A stretch of 64,000 nucleotides of DNA, taken from JANQFV01 sp964468185. Lineage in GTDB: Bacteria; Planctomycetota; Phycisphaerae; UBA1845; Fen-1342. A model generated the notes under the pieces. That model had not been told where the DNA came from, ran no database searches, and was given only the letters and a program-made list of their open reading frames with translations. Numbering within the stretch: the stretch's first letter is position 1; every line of letters starts with the position of its first letter. Location of the stretch: positions 1-64,000 of the forward strand of contig CAYXTR010000015.1 in assembly GCA_964468185.1 (NCBI GenBank). The letters are read 5' to 3'. Of this stretch, positions 44,000 through 52,382 are shown in pieces. Both the position numbers and the translations under genes were made by a program.

Positions 44000-45283
44000 A
44001 TGCGTACCCTGAGTTGCCTGTTCATCATGATCTTCGCCGCCGCCCTCGCACCCCCCATCCACGCCCAATCCTACTCCGAGCCCATCCACATCGGCGACAA
44101 GCTCCCCGCGTGGGAATGGGAGGATGACGGCGATACAAAAAAAGCGGATCTCCCCACACTCGATGAACTCGAGGATCACATCATCGTGCTCTACTTCTTC
44201 CGCACCACCGATGCGTCACTCGAGTCCGTCGCCCCGGTCAACGCCGCCGCCGAGAAGTTCGAGTCGCTCGGTGTCAAGGTCTATGGTCTGACGAATGAGG
44301 AAAAGAAAGACGTCGAGAAACTCACCAAAGGGAAAGGCGTTCGATTCGATGTTGCGTACGGCTTTCCGGTCCACATTGTCTACCAGGTGACGTCCTTTCC
44401 GATGGTCTACCTGACCGACACCGACCATCGCCTCCGTGCTCGTTTCCACCCTGAAGATGACCTCGTCGGCCGCATTCGCGCCCAGATCGCCCGCACGCCG
44501 CCGCCGCTGGCCGATCCCGCCCGCCTCCAGCGCCGCATCGCCCGCGCCAAGGAAGCCCACCAGGACGACCACATCGGCACCGCCTTCACGCTCGCCAAAA
44601 AGGTCGCCGACGCCACTGAGGATACCAGCGAAACCGGCCGCTCCGCCCGCAGCCTCGTCGAACGTATCAAGGAACGCGCCGAAGAATGGCTCGACGACGC
44701 ACGCCAGCTGGCCCGCAAGGAACAATACGACGAGGCCATCCGGAAACTCGCGATCCTCAGTGTCCGCTTCCAGGGCGAGGAGTTCGTCTCCGAGGTCGAT
44801 ACCGAGATCGCCCGCCTCATGGGGCGCGGCGAACTGAAACCCAAGATCCTCGACGCCAAAAAGAACGTCGCAGGCCAGATCCTCGTCGACGAGGCCGAAG
44901 ACTACGCACTCAACAAACGCTACCTCGAAGCACTCGACCTGTACCGCCAGGTCATCGACGAATACGAGGACACCGAGGCCGCCAAGGCCGCCGACGTCGC
45001 CATCGATCAGATCCATGACGACCCCATGGCCAGCGCCGCCGTCCAGGCCCTCCGCGCTGACCAGCAGGCCGACCGTTGGCTCGAGATCGGCGAGTTGTTC
45101 GCCAAGGTCGAAATGCACGACAAGGCCCGCGAGTACCTCGAACGCCTCATCAGTGCCTACCCCACGGCCCGCGCCGCCGAAAAGGCCCGCGAACTCCTCG
45201 CCAAACTTCCCGAACCGACCCCGGAGGACGATGCCGACACCGCCGAAGAAACCGCCGCCGCCGATGGCCCAACCACCGACTGA
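44000..45283 (+). CDS. Exported thioredoxin-like (redoxin) protein with TPR region
   Basis: This 427-residue protein begins with a signal peptide (about 1-22, ending IHAQ). Residues 28-165 form a redoxin/TlpA-like fold: GDKLPAWEWEDDG, then IIVLYFFRTTDASLESVAPV at the active-site position, and FPVHIVYQVTSFPMVYLTD containing the cis-proline. The active-site CxxC is missing (RTTDA instead), so dithiol exchange chemistry is unlikely. The C-terminal half (about 200-400) has TPR-like repeats (DDARQLARKEQYDEAIRKL and YALNKRYLEALDLYRQVIDE) and an acidic tail. A binding or scaffold role is more likely than oxidoreductase activity. GAGG precedes the ATG. Confidence 0.85.
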   Translation: MRTLSCLFIMIFAAALAPPIHAQSYSEPIHIGDKLPAWEWEDDGDTKKADLPTLDELEDHIIVLYFFRTTDASLESVAPVNAAAEKFESLGVKVYGLTNEEKKDVEKLTKGKGVRFDVAYGFPVHIVYQVTSFPMVYLTDTDHRLRARFHPEDDLVGRIRAQIARTPPPLADPARLQRRIARAKEAHQDDHIGTAFTLAKKVADATEDTSETGRSARSLVERIKERAEEWLDDARQLARKEQYDEAIRKLAILSVRFQGEEFVSEVDTEIARLMGRGELKPKILDAKKNVAGQILVDEAEDYALNKRYLEALDLYRQVIDEYEDTEAAKAADVAIDQIHDDPMASAAVQALRADQQADRWLEIGELFAKVEMHDKAREYLERLISAYPTARAAEKARELLAKLPEPTPEDDADTAEETAAADGPTTD

Positions 45284-45651
45284 CCACCGACAACGTTCGA
45301 ATGCCAAGGGCGTGGCCAACCCCGACGGTCACATCCTCGAAATCCTCGCCGTCACCACCGGCCATGACATAACTCCCGCCGCAACTGCCACCATCTTCTC
45401 CCGCATCGGCTGGGCAGAACTCAGCGAGATTACCCGTGAGCAGCACGCTGCCGCAGATGCCACCTGCATTTCCCAGGAGCCGCCACGCCGAAGGCGACCC
45501 TCGAAGTTCTTCATGACCAACCAGGAGCGCACGGGCCACCGGTGGACGAAGCGGAGCACCCCCCTCGCTTTGCGCGGCTCCCGAAGATCAAGTGACGTTG
45601 GCAGAAGTGTGAGACGTTCGGGCGTTGTATGCCGGTCCGCGCCGCCGCGTG
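45284..45651. other. Intergenic region without a recognised gene
   Basis: About 370 bp separate the redoxin-TPR gene and the end of the membrane protein gene. Long open frames on both strands lack ribosome binding sites and plausible protein composition. No hairpin terminator or promoter was convincing. Confidence 0.5.
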
Positions 45652-46206
45652 CTATCCGTGCACTCCAGCCCGCGTCACACCCCGCGCATCCCCCGACCGC
45701 GTCCGCCCCCATTCCACCCACAAAAACCCCGCCCCCAGCAACAGCGCCAACCCCACCCCCACATAAATCAACCCCGCCACATCCCGCGGCAACACAAACC
45801 GCCGCAACAAATTCCCCGTCAAAATCATCAGTCCGATCGCCACCCACAGCCACGCCGGCATGAACCCCCACAACCACTGCCCCTCACCACCCGCTCGCAC
45901 TCGCTGCCCAATCCGCCGCGCCACCCGCCGCAAAATCCACGCCCCCTTCACCACCCCCAACACTACCGCCGCCGGCAACAGCCACGCCGTCCGCCCCTCC
46001 CAGAATTGCACCGCCCAAACACCGCCAACCGTCAACAACACGCCGCCCGTCAGCGTCCACAGCACCGCCGCCACCAACACACAAGCCCGCGCCGACCCAC
46101 GCAACCAACCCGCAACACCGCTCAACCTAACTCCCAAGCAAACGGCAAGACTCGCCCCAGCGAACCCGGCCCCGAAACAACGCAGACCGGCAGCACCACC
46201 CCCCAT
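45652..46206 (-). CDS. Multi-pass membrane protein of unknown function
   Basis: This protein of about 184 residues has five predicted hydrophobic segments: GFAGASLAVCLGVRL, ARACVLVAAVLWTLTGGVLL, TAWLLPAAVVLGVVKGAWIL, PAWLWVAIGLMILTGNLL and AGLIYVGVGLALLLGAGFLW. A basic RRVARRIGQRVRAGGEGQW loop sits between the third and fourth. The ATG at 46206 has no good ribosome binding site, so the start is uncertain. It is 87 bp downstream of the CIA30-like gene on the same strand. No family was recognised. Confidence 0.65.
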   Translation of the reverse strand: MGGGAAGLRCFGAGFAGASLAVCLGVRLSGVAGWLRGSARACVLVAAVLWTLTGGVLLTVGGVWAVQFWEGRTAWLLPAAVVLGVVKGAWILRRVARRIGQRVRAGGEGQWLWGFMPAWLWVAIGLMILTGNLLRRFVLPRDVAGLIYVGVGLALLLGAGFLWVEWGRTRSGDARGVTRAGVHG

Positions 46207-46281
46207 TGTAGACGACCGGCCGCCAGTCGGCTGCAACGTCAACCAGTTGTAGTCCCTAAGCCCGCCAGCAGCCGACAGCAG

Positions 46282-46292
46282 CAGTAGGGGGG
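46282..46292 (+). repeat. Dispersed CAGTAGGGGGG element, copy 3
   Basis: This copy lies immediately beside the stop codon of the CIA30-like gene, between it and the next gene. It shares a 19-bp identity with the copy near 33632. Confidence 0.35.
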
Positions 46293-46293
46293 C

Positions 46294-46917
46294 TCAATCC
46301 CCGCGCCGCACCGCCGCAATCCGCTTCACCTCCAGCCGAAACGCCCCCGCCTGCCCCCCGCCAATCAAAAACCCCACCGATCGCACTTCCCCACGCGCCA
46401 GCCCCGGAGCACCCGCCACCGGCCTGCCAAACGACGTCAACACAAAATCGTCAAACGCAAAGAAGAGTGTTGCCTCCTCCGCCGGCGAATCGAATTCGAT
46501 GCGATACGACCCCGCCCGCACCCGCACATCAGTCCGCACCGTCAGCGCATACCGCCGCCCATCCCCGCGAAGCGTCACGAGCAGCCCGTCAAAATCCGAC
46601 AAATCCCGCCGCTCCGCCCGACTCCGCACCGAAGCAAACCCACCCCCATTCTCCAACGACACCGCCCCGGCAAACACCAGCCGCCCACCCGCGACATCCA
46701 CCGACGCCTCCGACCGCCCACCCATCACCGTGTCATTCACAATCTCCCACCCCTCCGCCGCCTCCACCGTCGAAAAGTCAAACACCACCCGCTCAGCCGC
46801 CGCCATCACGACCTCCGCCTCACCCCGCTCATGTCGCTCCGTTCGCGCACAACCCCCAATCAGCACCAAAACAAAACTCATTGACCCAATTGTCGCCAGA
46901 CCCTTAGAATACCGCAC
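46294..46917 (-). CDS. CIA30-like lipoprotein
   Basis: This 207-residue protein starts at a GTG with AGGAG upstream and has a lipoprotein signal (about 1-23, lipobox IGGC). The rest (about 42-205) matches the CIA30 (NDUFAF1-like) galactose-binding beta-sandwich: WEIVNDTVMGGRSEASVDVA near the start, NGGGFASVRSRAERRDLSDF and FVLTSFGRPVAGAP near the end. In eukaryotes CIA30 assists complex I assembly; in bacteria the family is widespread and its role is not established. The lipid anchor suggests a periplasmic location. Confidence 0.85.
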   Translation of the reverse strand: MRYSKGLATIGSMSFVLVLIGGCARTERHERGEAEVVMAAAERVVFDFSTVEAAEGWEIVNDTVMGGRSEASVDVAGGRLVFAGAVSLENGGGFASVRSRAERRDLSDFDGLLVTLRGDGRRYALTVRTDVRVRAGSYRIEFDSPAEEATLFFAFDDFVLTSFGRPVAGAPGLARGEVRSVGFLIGGGQAGAFRLEVKRIAAVRRGD

Positions 46918-46941
46918 GTTGGCGAGTCTCCTATCAACAGC

Positions 46942-47466
46942 ATGATACTACGCTACCTGATTCAAGGCGCCACACGTCGGCTGACCACCACATGGCTGCA
47001 AAACAGCTTCTGGTGGGCCATGCTACTCGTGCACCTGCCGGGCATGTTCACCCGCGGGTACGCCTTGTTGGCCAGTGATCTCACCGATGCCCAAACGCCC
47101 GGATTCATCGCGCTGAACCTTTCATCCCTGTTTTTTGTGTTGAAAGTCGCCCAGGTTCGCTGGCTCGCCTTCAATTCCGATCGCCGCTCTCTCGTCGCCC
47201 TGACTGTCGCGATCGTCCTCCTCCACGCCGGCATCGTCCCCGACGGCCAACCCATCACGACCGAAATCTCACAACACGTCCTCGCCAGCGTCCTGTTCGC
47301 GGCCAGTCTCACCAGCGTCCAAACCGCGCTCAGCCGACTGGCATTCACGCCGCACAGCGCGCGTCTCCCCCACGGCATCGCCTGGCGCAGCTACGCCCTC
47401 CGTGCCCGCATCGTCCAGCGTTACCTCAGCCCGATCCATATCCCCCGCGCTCCACCCCGCGCCTGA
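46942..47466 (+). CDS. Hypothetical membrane protein
   Basis: This 174-residue protein has three hydrophobic segments (about 18-38, 52-72 and 80-100) and a possible fourth (about 108-125). Segments include QNSFWWAMLLVHLPGMFTRG and RSLVALTVAIVLLHAGIVP. The C-terminal 40 residues are polar and basic. No signature motif or family was recognised. It is divergent from the CIA30-like gene, with 24 bp between start codons, and 133 bp upstream of the heme operon on the same strand. Confidence 0.65.
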   Translation: MILRYLIQGATRRLTTTWLQNSFWWAMLLVHLPGMFTRGYALLASDLTDAQTPGFIALNLSSLFFVLKVAQVRWLAFNSDRRSLVALTVAIVLLHAGIVPDGQPITTEISQHVLASVLFAASLTSVQTALSRLAFTPHSARLPHGIAWRSYALRARIVQRYLSPIHIPRAPPRA

Positions 47467-47599
47467 GACCGCACGCCTCCGTACATCCAGGTAATGAACG
47501 CACGTCGGTCGGCCGGCACAGGCCCAGCACCCCGACACGCACCGTGTAACGCTATCGAAAGCGGCCGCCGCGGCCCACACCAGCCAGGAAGGTTCGCAT

Positions 47600-49903
47600 A
47601 TGCACGCAGCAACGCCGCAAAAGCGGAACGGCGACGCGCACCACCCATCAGAGCCGAAACGCGGACACCAACGTGGCGTCCTGCTCGTCAACGTCGGCAC
47701 ACCCGATGCTCCCGACGTGGCGGCGGTCCGCCGCTATCTCGTTGAATTCCTCAGCGACCCTCACGTCATCCAGTTGCCACCCAACATGCGCCGGTTCCAA
47801 CGCCCGCTGGCCCGCTTCATCGCCTGGCGCCGCGGCCCGCGCTCCACCGAGAAATACCGCGCCATCTGGACCGACCGCGGCTCCCCCCTGCGCGCCATCA
47901 TGCAGGACCAGGCCGCCGCCCTCGCCGAACGCCTCCCCGATGACTGGTCCGTCTTCATCGGCATGCGCTATGGCCAGCCCAGCATCGAATCCGCCCTCCA
48001 CGAAATCGCCCGCCAGGAAATCGACGAACTCGTCGTCGTCCCCCTCTATCCCCATTTCAGCCGCACAACCACCGGCACCACCGTCGACGAGGTCTATCGC
48101 ATCCTGAAGAGCGATGCCCTGCACATCAACGTCGTCGCCCGTACCTCCTGGAACGCCGACGCCGGCTACCTTAACGCCCAATCCCGCCTGATCGCAGACT
48201 TCGCCACCCAGCACAGCCTGGCGCCTGACAACGCCTACTTGCTCTTCACCGCTCACGGCCTGCCCGTTTCCTATATCGAGCGCGGCGATCCCTACGAACG
48301 CCAGCTCACGCAAAGCGTCCGCCTCATCCAGGAACGCCTCGGCTGGCCCGCCGACCGCACCAGCCTTGCCTATCAGAGCCGCCTGGGGCCGACCGAGTGG
48401 CTTCAGCCCGAACTCCTTGGCACCCTCCGGCACTTGGCAAGCAATGACGAGCGGCGCGTCATCCTCGCCCCCGTCAGCTTCGCCGCCGATTGCCTGGAGA
48501 CCCTTGAGGAACTGCATATCCAGGCCCGCACCCACTTCGAAGCCCTCGGCGGCGAATTGCACGTCTGCCCCTCGCTCAACACCAATGAGCACTTCATTCA
48601 GGCGCTGCGCGAGCTCGTCGTCCGCGGTTCACGTCCCATCATCACCTGGAGCCGCGGCCACAAACCACTCCTCGCGCCGAAAACCAAAGCCGCCAGCTCC
48701 GCCAACCTCCAGCTCGACCACATGGTCATGGTCGGCGTCTCCATGGCCGGCCCCATCGGACCCGGACAAGGCCCCGAACTTGCCTACACCGCGCCCGAAA
48801 CGCTCCAGTGCGTGAAGAAATCCCACGCCGAGGTCAAGGCTTTCCTCCAGCAACTCCGCGAAGAGACCGGCGTCAGCGAAGCGTTCGTCTGGAACACCTG
48901 CTACCGCTTCGAGTGCTACGCCTGGTTCGACGCAAAGCCCGACCACGCCGACCAGCAATGTGTTATCGCCCGCCTCCGCGACAAGCTCTTTACCCACCGC
49001 ACCGCGGATACCCGGACCAACACGTTGTTCGGCCGCAACGCCTGGCATCACCTCATGCGCACCCTCGCCGGCCTCAACAGCGGCCTCCCCGGCGACAAGG
49101 ACATCGTCGAGCAATTCCACACCGCCTTCGAAACTGCCGAGCAGACCGGCGCCGCCGGCAAACGCGCCCGCGCCCTCGTCGAGCAGGCCATCACCCTCGC
49201 CCACCGCGTTCGCAGCGAAACTTCATGGGGCGACCTCGATCCCGGCTATTGCTACGCCGCCCTCTCGCGCATCGAGCCGCAACTGCCACGCGGATTCGCC
49301 AATCTGCGCCACGTCGTTGTCGGCAGCTCCACCACGTCACGCAGCGTGCTGCATGCACTCTACGAGAAGTTCGGCGTCAAGGAGCCGCAGGTCACCCTCA
49401 TCTACCGCGCCCATCAGGGCGGCCAGATGAAGCTGCTGCGCAAAGCTGTCGGCCACGGCCGCCGCCTGCGTGTGCAGTCCTATGACGAGCCCGCCGCCCG
49501 GGCCGCCCTCCTCGACGCCGACGCTATCCACTTCGGCATCGATCGCAGCGCGCCGGTCCTCACCGGCGAGATGCTCGCTGGCGAGCGCAACCTGGCCGAG
49601 CGTCCCCTGTACGTCATCGATTTCAACACCGCCGGCTCCACCCGCGATCTTGCTGCGTTGCCCGGTGCCCATGTTTGGACCGCCCGCCAGCTCGACGCCG
49701 AAGTCGACCGCTTCGCCACGGAGCTGTGCGGCCGGGAGACGTTCCCGCGCATCGTGCAGGAAGCGGAGCGCTGGATCGCCGACCAGGCCCCGCCCCTCAC
49801 ACCACTCGCGGTCGAGCTGCCGTGCGAAGACCGTGACGAGCATGGTCACCCCAACTGCCAGCGCTGCGGCCGTATACTCGCGCCAGCCGGAGAAACAGAG
49901 TGA
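47600..49903 (+). CDS. hemHA: Ferrochelatase-glutamyl-tRNA reductase fusion (HemH-HemA)
   Basis: This 767-residue bifunctional protein joins the last and first committed enzymes of heme synthesis. Residues about 26-350 are ferrochelatase: GVLLVNVGTPDAP, VVPLYPHFSRTT, LLFTAHGLPVSY (His219) and PVSFAADCLETLEEL. Residues about 372-735 are glutamyl-tRNA reductase: WNTCYRFECYAWF with catalytic Cys434, GLNSGLPGDKDIVEQ and the dinucleotide loop HVVVGSSTTSRSVLHALYEK, which lacks the usual GxGxxG spacing. The last 30 residues carry Cys and His (CEDRDEHGHPNCQRCGR), a possible metal site. AGGAAGG precedes the ATG. The gene heads the plus-strand heme operon; the next gene overlaps by 4 bp. Confidence 0.9.
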   Translation: MHAATPQKRNGDAHHPSEPKRGHQRGVLLVNVGTPDAPDVAAVRRYLVEFLSDPHVIQLPPNMRRFQRPLARFIAWRRGPRSTEKYRAIWTDRGSPLRAIMQDQAAALAERLPDDWSVFIGMRYGQPSIESALHEIARQEIDELVVVPLYPHFSRTTTGTTVDEVYRILKSDALHINVVARTSWNADAGYLNAQSRLIADFATQHSLAPDNAYLLFTAHGLPVSYIERGDPYERQLTQSVRLIQERLGWPADRTSLAYQSRLGPTEWLQPELLGTLRHLASNDERRVILAPVSFAADCLETLEELHIQARTHFEALGGELHVCPSLNTNEHFIQALRELVVRGSRPIITWSRGHKPLLAPKTKAASSANLQLDHMVMVGVSMAGPIGPGQGPELAYTAPETLQCVKKSHAEVKAFLQQLREETGVSEAFVWNTCYRFECYAWFDAKPDHADQQCVIARLRDKLFTHRTADTRTNTLFGRNAWHHLMRTLAGLNSGLPGDKDIVEQFHTAFETAEQTGAAGKRARALVEQAITLAHRVRSETSWGDLDPGYCYAALSRIEPQLPRGFANLRHVVVGSSTTSRSVLHALYEKFGVKEPQVTLIYRAHQGGQMKLLRKAVGHGRRLRVQSYDEPAARAALLDADAIHFGIDRSAPVLTGEMLAGERNLAERPLYVIDFNTAGSTRDLAALPGAHVWTARQLDAEVDRFATELCGRETFPRIVQEAERWIADQAPPLTPLAVELPCEDRDEHGHPNCQRCGRILAPAGETE

Positions 49904-51318
49904 ATCCCATCCTCGCCGACATCGATCTGGACGTCTTCCGCCGCTACGCCGGCCTCGCATTGCCGCGCCACGTCTCCTACCCCATGCCCACCTGGTGGCA
50001 CGACCTCACTCCCGCAGAAGCGGCCGACTTGTTGCAAGCCAGCCGCCAGGGCCCCGAACCGCGTGCCTTGTCACTTTACCTGCATATTCCCTTCTGCGAA
50101 CGCGCCTGCCGCTACTGCGCCTGCACCCGCATCGCCCAGGAGAAGTGCGTCCCCGAAGCCGCCACGCGCACAAAGGCCTACGTCGATGCACTCGTCAACG
50201 AAATCCACAGCGTTGCCGGCGTCTTCGGCGACCGCCAACCCGTCGCGCAAATCCACTGGGGCGGCGGCACACCAACCTACCTCGACACCGCCGACATCAA
50301 ACGCATTCACACCGCCGTCACAAACGCCTTCGACCTCCGCCCAAACGCGGAAATCGCCCTGGAACTCGATCCCCGCGTCACACCGGCCGAGACACTCCAG
50401 ATGCTCCGCGAGCTCGGCTTCAACCGCGCTTCGCTCGGCATCCAGGACTTCGACCCGCAGGTCCAGGAGCACGTCAACCGCATCCAGCCCGTCGAGCTCG
50501 TGCGGAACATGCTCACCCGCTGCCGCGACCTGGGCTTCCGCAGCGTCAATTTCGACCTGATCTACGGCCTGCCCTTTCAGACGTTGGATACCGTGCGGGC
50601 CACCCTCGAGAAGACAATCGCCCTCGCACCCGACCGCATCGCCTACTACCAATATGCCCAGATTCCCGACAAGATCGCCGAACAGCGCGGTCTCGACTAT
50701 ACGCGTCTGCCCGACAGCGAGACGAAACTCGCGATGTACCTCCTTGGCCAGGAATTGCTCACCGACGCCGGCTACGTCTTCATCGGGCTCGATCACTACG
50801 CCCGCCCCGACGAGCCGCTCGCCATCGCCCTCCGCGCCGGCACGATCCAGCGCAATTTCCAGGGCATGACCACGGGCGGTCAACTCGATCTGATCGGCCT
50901 GGGCGCCTCCTCCATCGGCCATCTGGCCAACCTCGGCTTCCTCCAGAATCGCCGCAACGTCGACGAGTACATCGCGGCTGCCAACGCTGACGGCGCGGCC
51001 TTCCGCGGCAAACGCCTTACCCAGGACGACATCGTTCGTCAGGCCGTCATGCGGCAAATCTACTGCAATGCCCGCATCGAGCCGGCTGCCATCGAAGCAG
51101 AAACCGACATCGATTTCGAAGACTACTTCGCCCGCGAGCGCGACATTCTCGCGCAGCTCGAAGCTGATGGCCTGCTGCAGCAGGAAGGGCGCGACTATGT
51201 GGTCACCGAGCCCCTCGGGCGTGTTCTCCTTCGCACCATCGGCGCCGTCTTCGACGCCTACCTCGAACCCGACGCCTGGCAACTCGGCGACCGCCAATAC
51301 TTCTCCGCCAACGCCTAG
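49900..51318 (+). CDS. hemN: Oxygen-independent coproporphyrinogen III oxidase (radical SAM)
   Basis: This 472-residue radical SAM enzyme oxidatively decarboxylates coproporphyrinogen III to protoporphyrinogen IX. The signature HIPFCERACRYCAC is CX3CX2CXC, the true HemN pattern (the first three ligate the 4Fe-4S cluster), rather than that of HemW. WGGGTPTYL and the LGIQDFDPQVQEHVNRIQP region follow the family order. The GTG start overlaps the fusion gene stop (GTGA), showing translational coupling. It lies 11 bp upstream of hemE. Its use indicates that heme can be made without oxygen at this step. Confidence 0.95.
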   Translation: MNPILADIDLDVFRRYAGLALPRHVSYPMPTWWHDLTPAEAADLLQASRQGPEPRALSLYLHIPFCERACRYCACTRIAQEKCVPEAATRTKAYVDALVNEIHSVAGVFGDRQPVAQIHWGGGTPTYLDTADIKRIHTAVTNAFDLRPNAEIALELDPRVTPAETLQMLRELGFNRASLGIQDFDPQVQEHVNRIQPVELVRNMLTRCRDLGFRSVNFDLIYGLPFQTLDTVRATLEKTIALAPDRIAYYQYAQIPDKIAEQRGLDYTRLPDSETKLAMYLLGQELLTDAGYVFIGLDHYARPDEPLAIALRAGTIQRNFQGMTTGGQLDLIGLGASSIGHLANLGFLQNRRNVDEYIAAANADGAAFRGKRLTQDDIVRQAVMRQIYCNARIEPAAIEAETDIDFEDYFARERDILAQLEADGLLQQEGRDYVVTEPLGRVLLRTIGAVFDAYLEPDAWQLGDRQYFSANA

Positions 51319-51329
51319 AATCGAGCACC

Positions 51330-52382
51330 ATGAGAACACTCAAGAACGACCTGCTGATCCGCGCCGCCCGCCGCCAACGCACCGAACGCACCCCCGTCTG
51401 GATGATGCGCCAGGCCGGCCGCTTCGACCCCGAATACCGCCGCCTGCGCGACGCAGCCGCCGTGCCGCTGGAAGTCCTCTTCCGCTCCCCCGAACCCGCC
51501 GCCGAAATTTCACTCCTCCCAAAACGCTTCGGCGTCGACGCCATCATCTTCTACCAGGACATCCTCACACCGCTCGCTCCGCTGGGCACCGAGTTCCTCT
51601 TCCGCCCCGGCCCCGTCCTCGAACACCCCGTTCGTACCCAGGCCGACATCGACCGTCTCCGCCTCTTCGACCCTGCCGCGGAACTCCCCTTCGTCAGCCG
51701 GGAGCTGAGCCTCATTCGCCGTGCACTCGATGACGAGTTGCCACTACTCGGCTTCGCCGGCGCGCCGCTTACCCTCGCCTTCTTCCTCATCGAAGGTAGC
51801 AGCCCCGGTCAAACGCCCACCCACGCCGCCGCCATCCTCCGCGACAACCCCACCGCGCTCCATCGCCTGCTCGACAAGCTCGCCACCCTCACCGCCGACT
51901 ACCTCGCCTACCAGATCGAAAGCGGCGCCGACGCCGTGCAGCTCTTCGAGTCCTGCGGCGACCTCCTCACCAAGTCTCAATACCGCGAGTTCGCCCACCC
52001 ATACCACGTGCAGGTCTTCGAGCGCCTCGCCACCCGCGTCCCGACCATCCTGTTCGTCAAGGAACAGCCCCTCATCGACCTCATGGCGGCCAGCGGCGCC
52101 GACGTCATCAGCGTCGGCAAGTGCGTCGACCTCGCCACCGCCAAGGCCCAGGTCGGCGATCACGTCGCCCTGCAGGGCAACGTCGACAATCAGTTGCTCG
52201 TCAACGGCACCCTCGAACAAATCGACGCCACCGTCGCCGAGTGTGTCCGCGCCGGCAACCACCAGGGCCACATCCTCAACCTCAATCACGGCATCCTCAA
52301 ACAAACGCCGTTCGAGAACGGCTGCCGCTTCGTCGAAGCCTGCCGGAAGATCCACGCGAGCCAGCCGAGTGCCCAACCATGA
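51330..52382 (+). CDS. hemE: Uroporphyrinogen decarboxylase
   Basis: This 350-residue enzyme removes four acetate carboxyl groups from uroporphyrinogen III to give coproporphyrinogen III. The family signature PVWMMRQAGRFDPEYRRLRD is at about 22-41 and contains the substrate-binding Arg residues. GFAGAPLTLAFFLIEGSS and the later LNHGILKQTPFENGCRFVEA match the second signature area. The length is normal. It overlaps the next gene by 4 bp (ATGA), so expression is coupled to the protoporphyrinogen oxidase. Confidence 0.96.
   Translation: MRTLKNDLLIRAARRQRTERTPVWMMRQAGRFDPEYRRLRDAAAVPLEVLFRSPEPAAEISLLPKRFGVDAIIFYQDILTPLAPLGTEFLFRPGPVLEHPVRTQADIDRLRLFDPAAELPFVSRELSLIRRALDDELPLLGFAGAPLTLAFFLIEGSSPGQTPTHAAAILRDNPTALHRLLDKLATLTADYLAYQIESGADAVQLFESCGDLLTKSQYREFAHPYHVQVFERLATRVPTILFVKEQPLIDLMAASGADVISVGKCVDLATAKAQVGDHVALQGNVDNQLLVNGTLEQIDATVAECVRAGNHQGHILNLNHGILKQTPFENGCRFVEACRKIHASQPSAQP

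Noticed and set aside
45150..45877. Open frames on both strands between the redoxin and membrane genes
   Set aside because: No ribosome binding site, no hydrophobic or catalytic pattern, and overlap with frames of other genes. It was left as intergenic.
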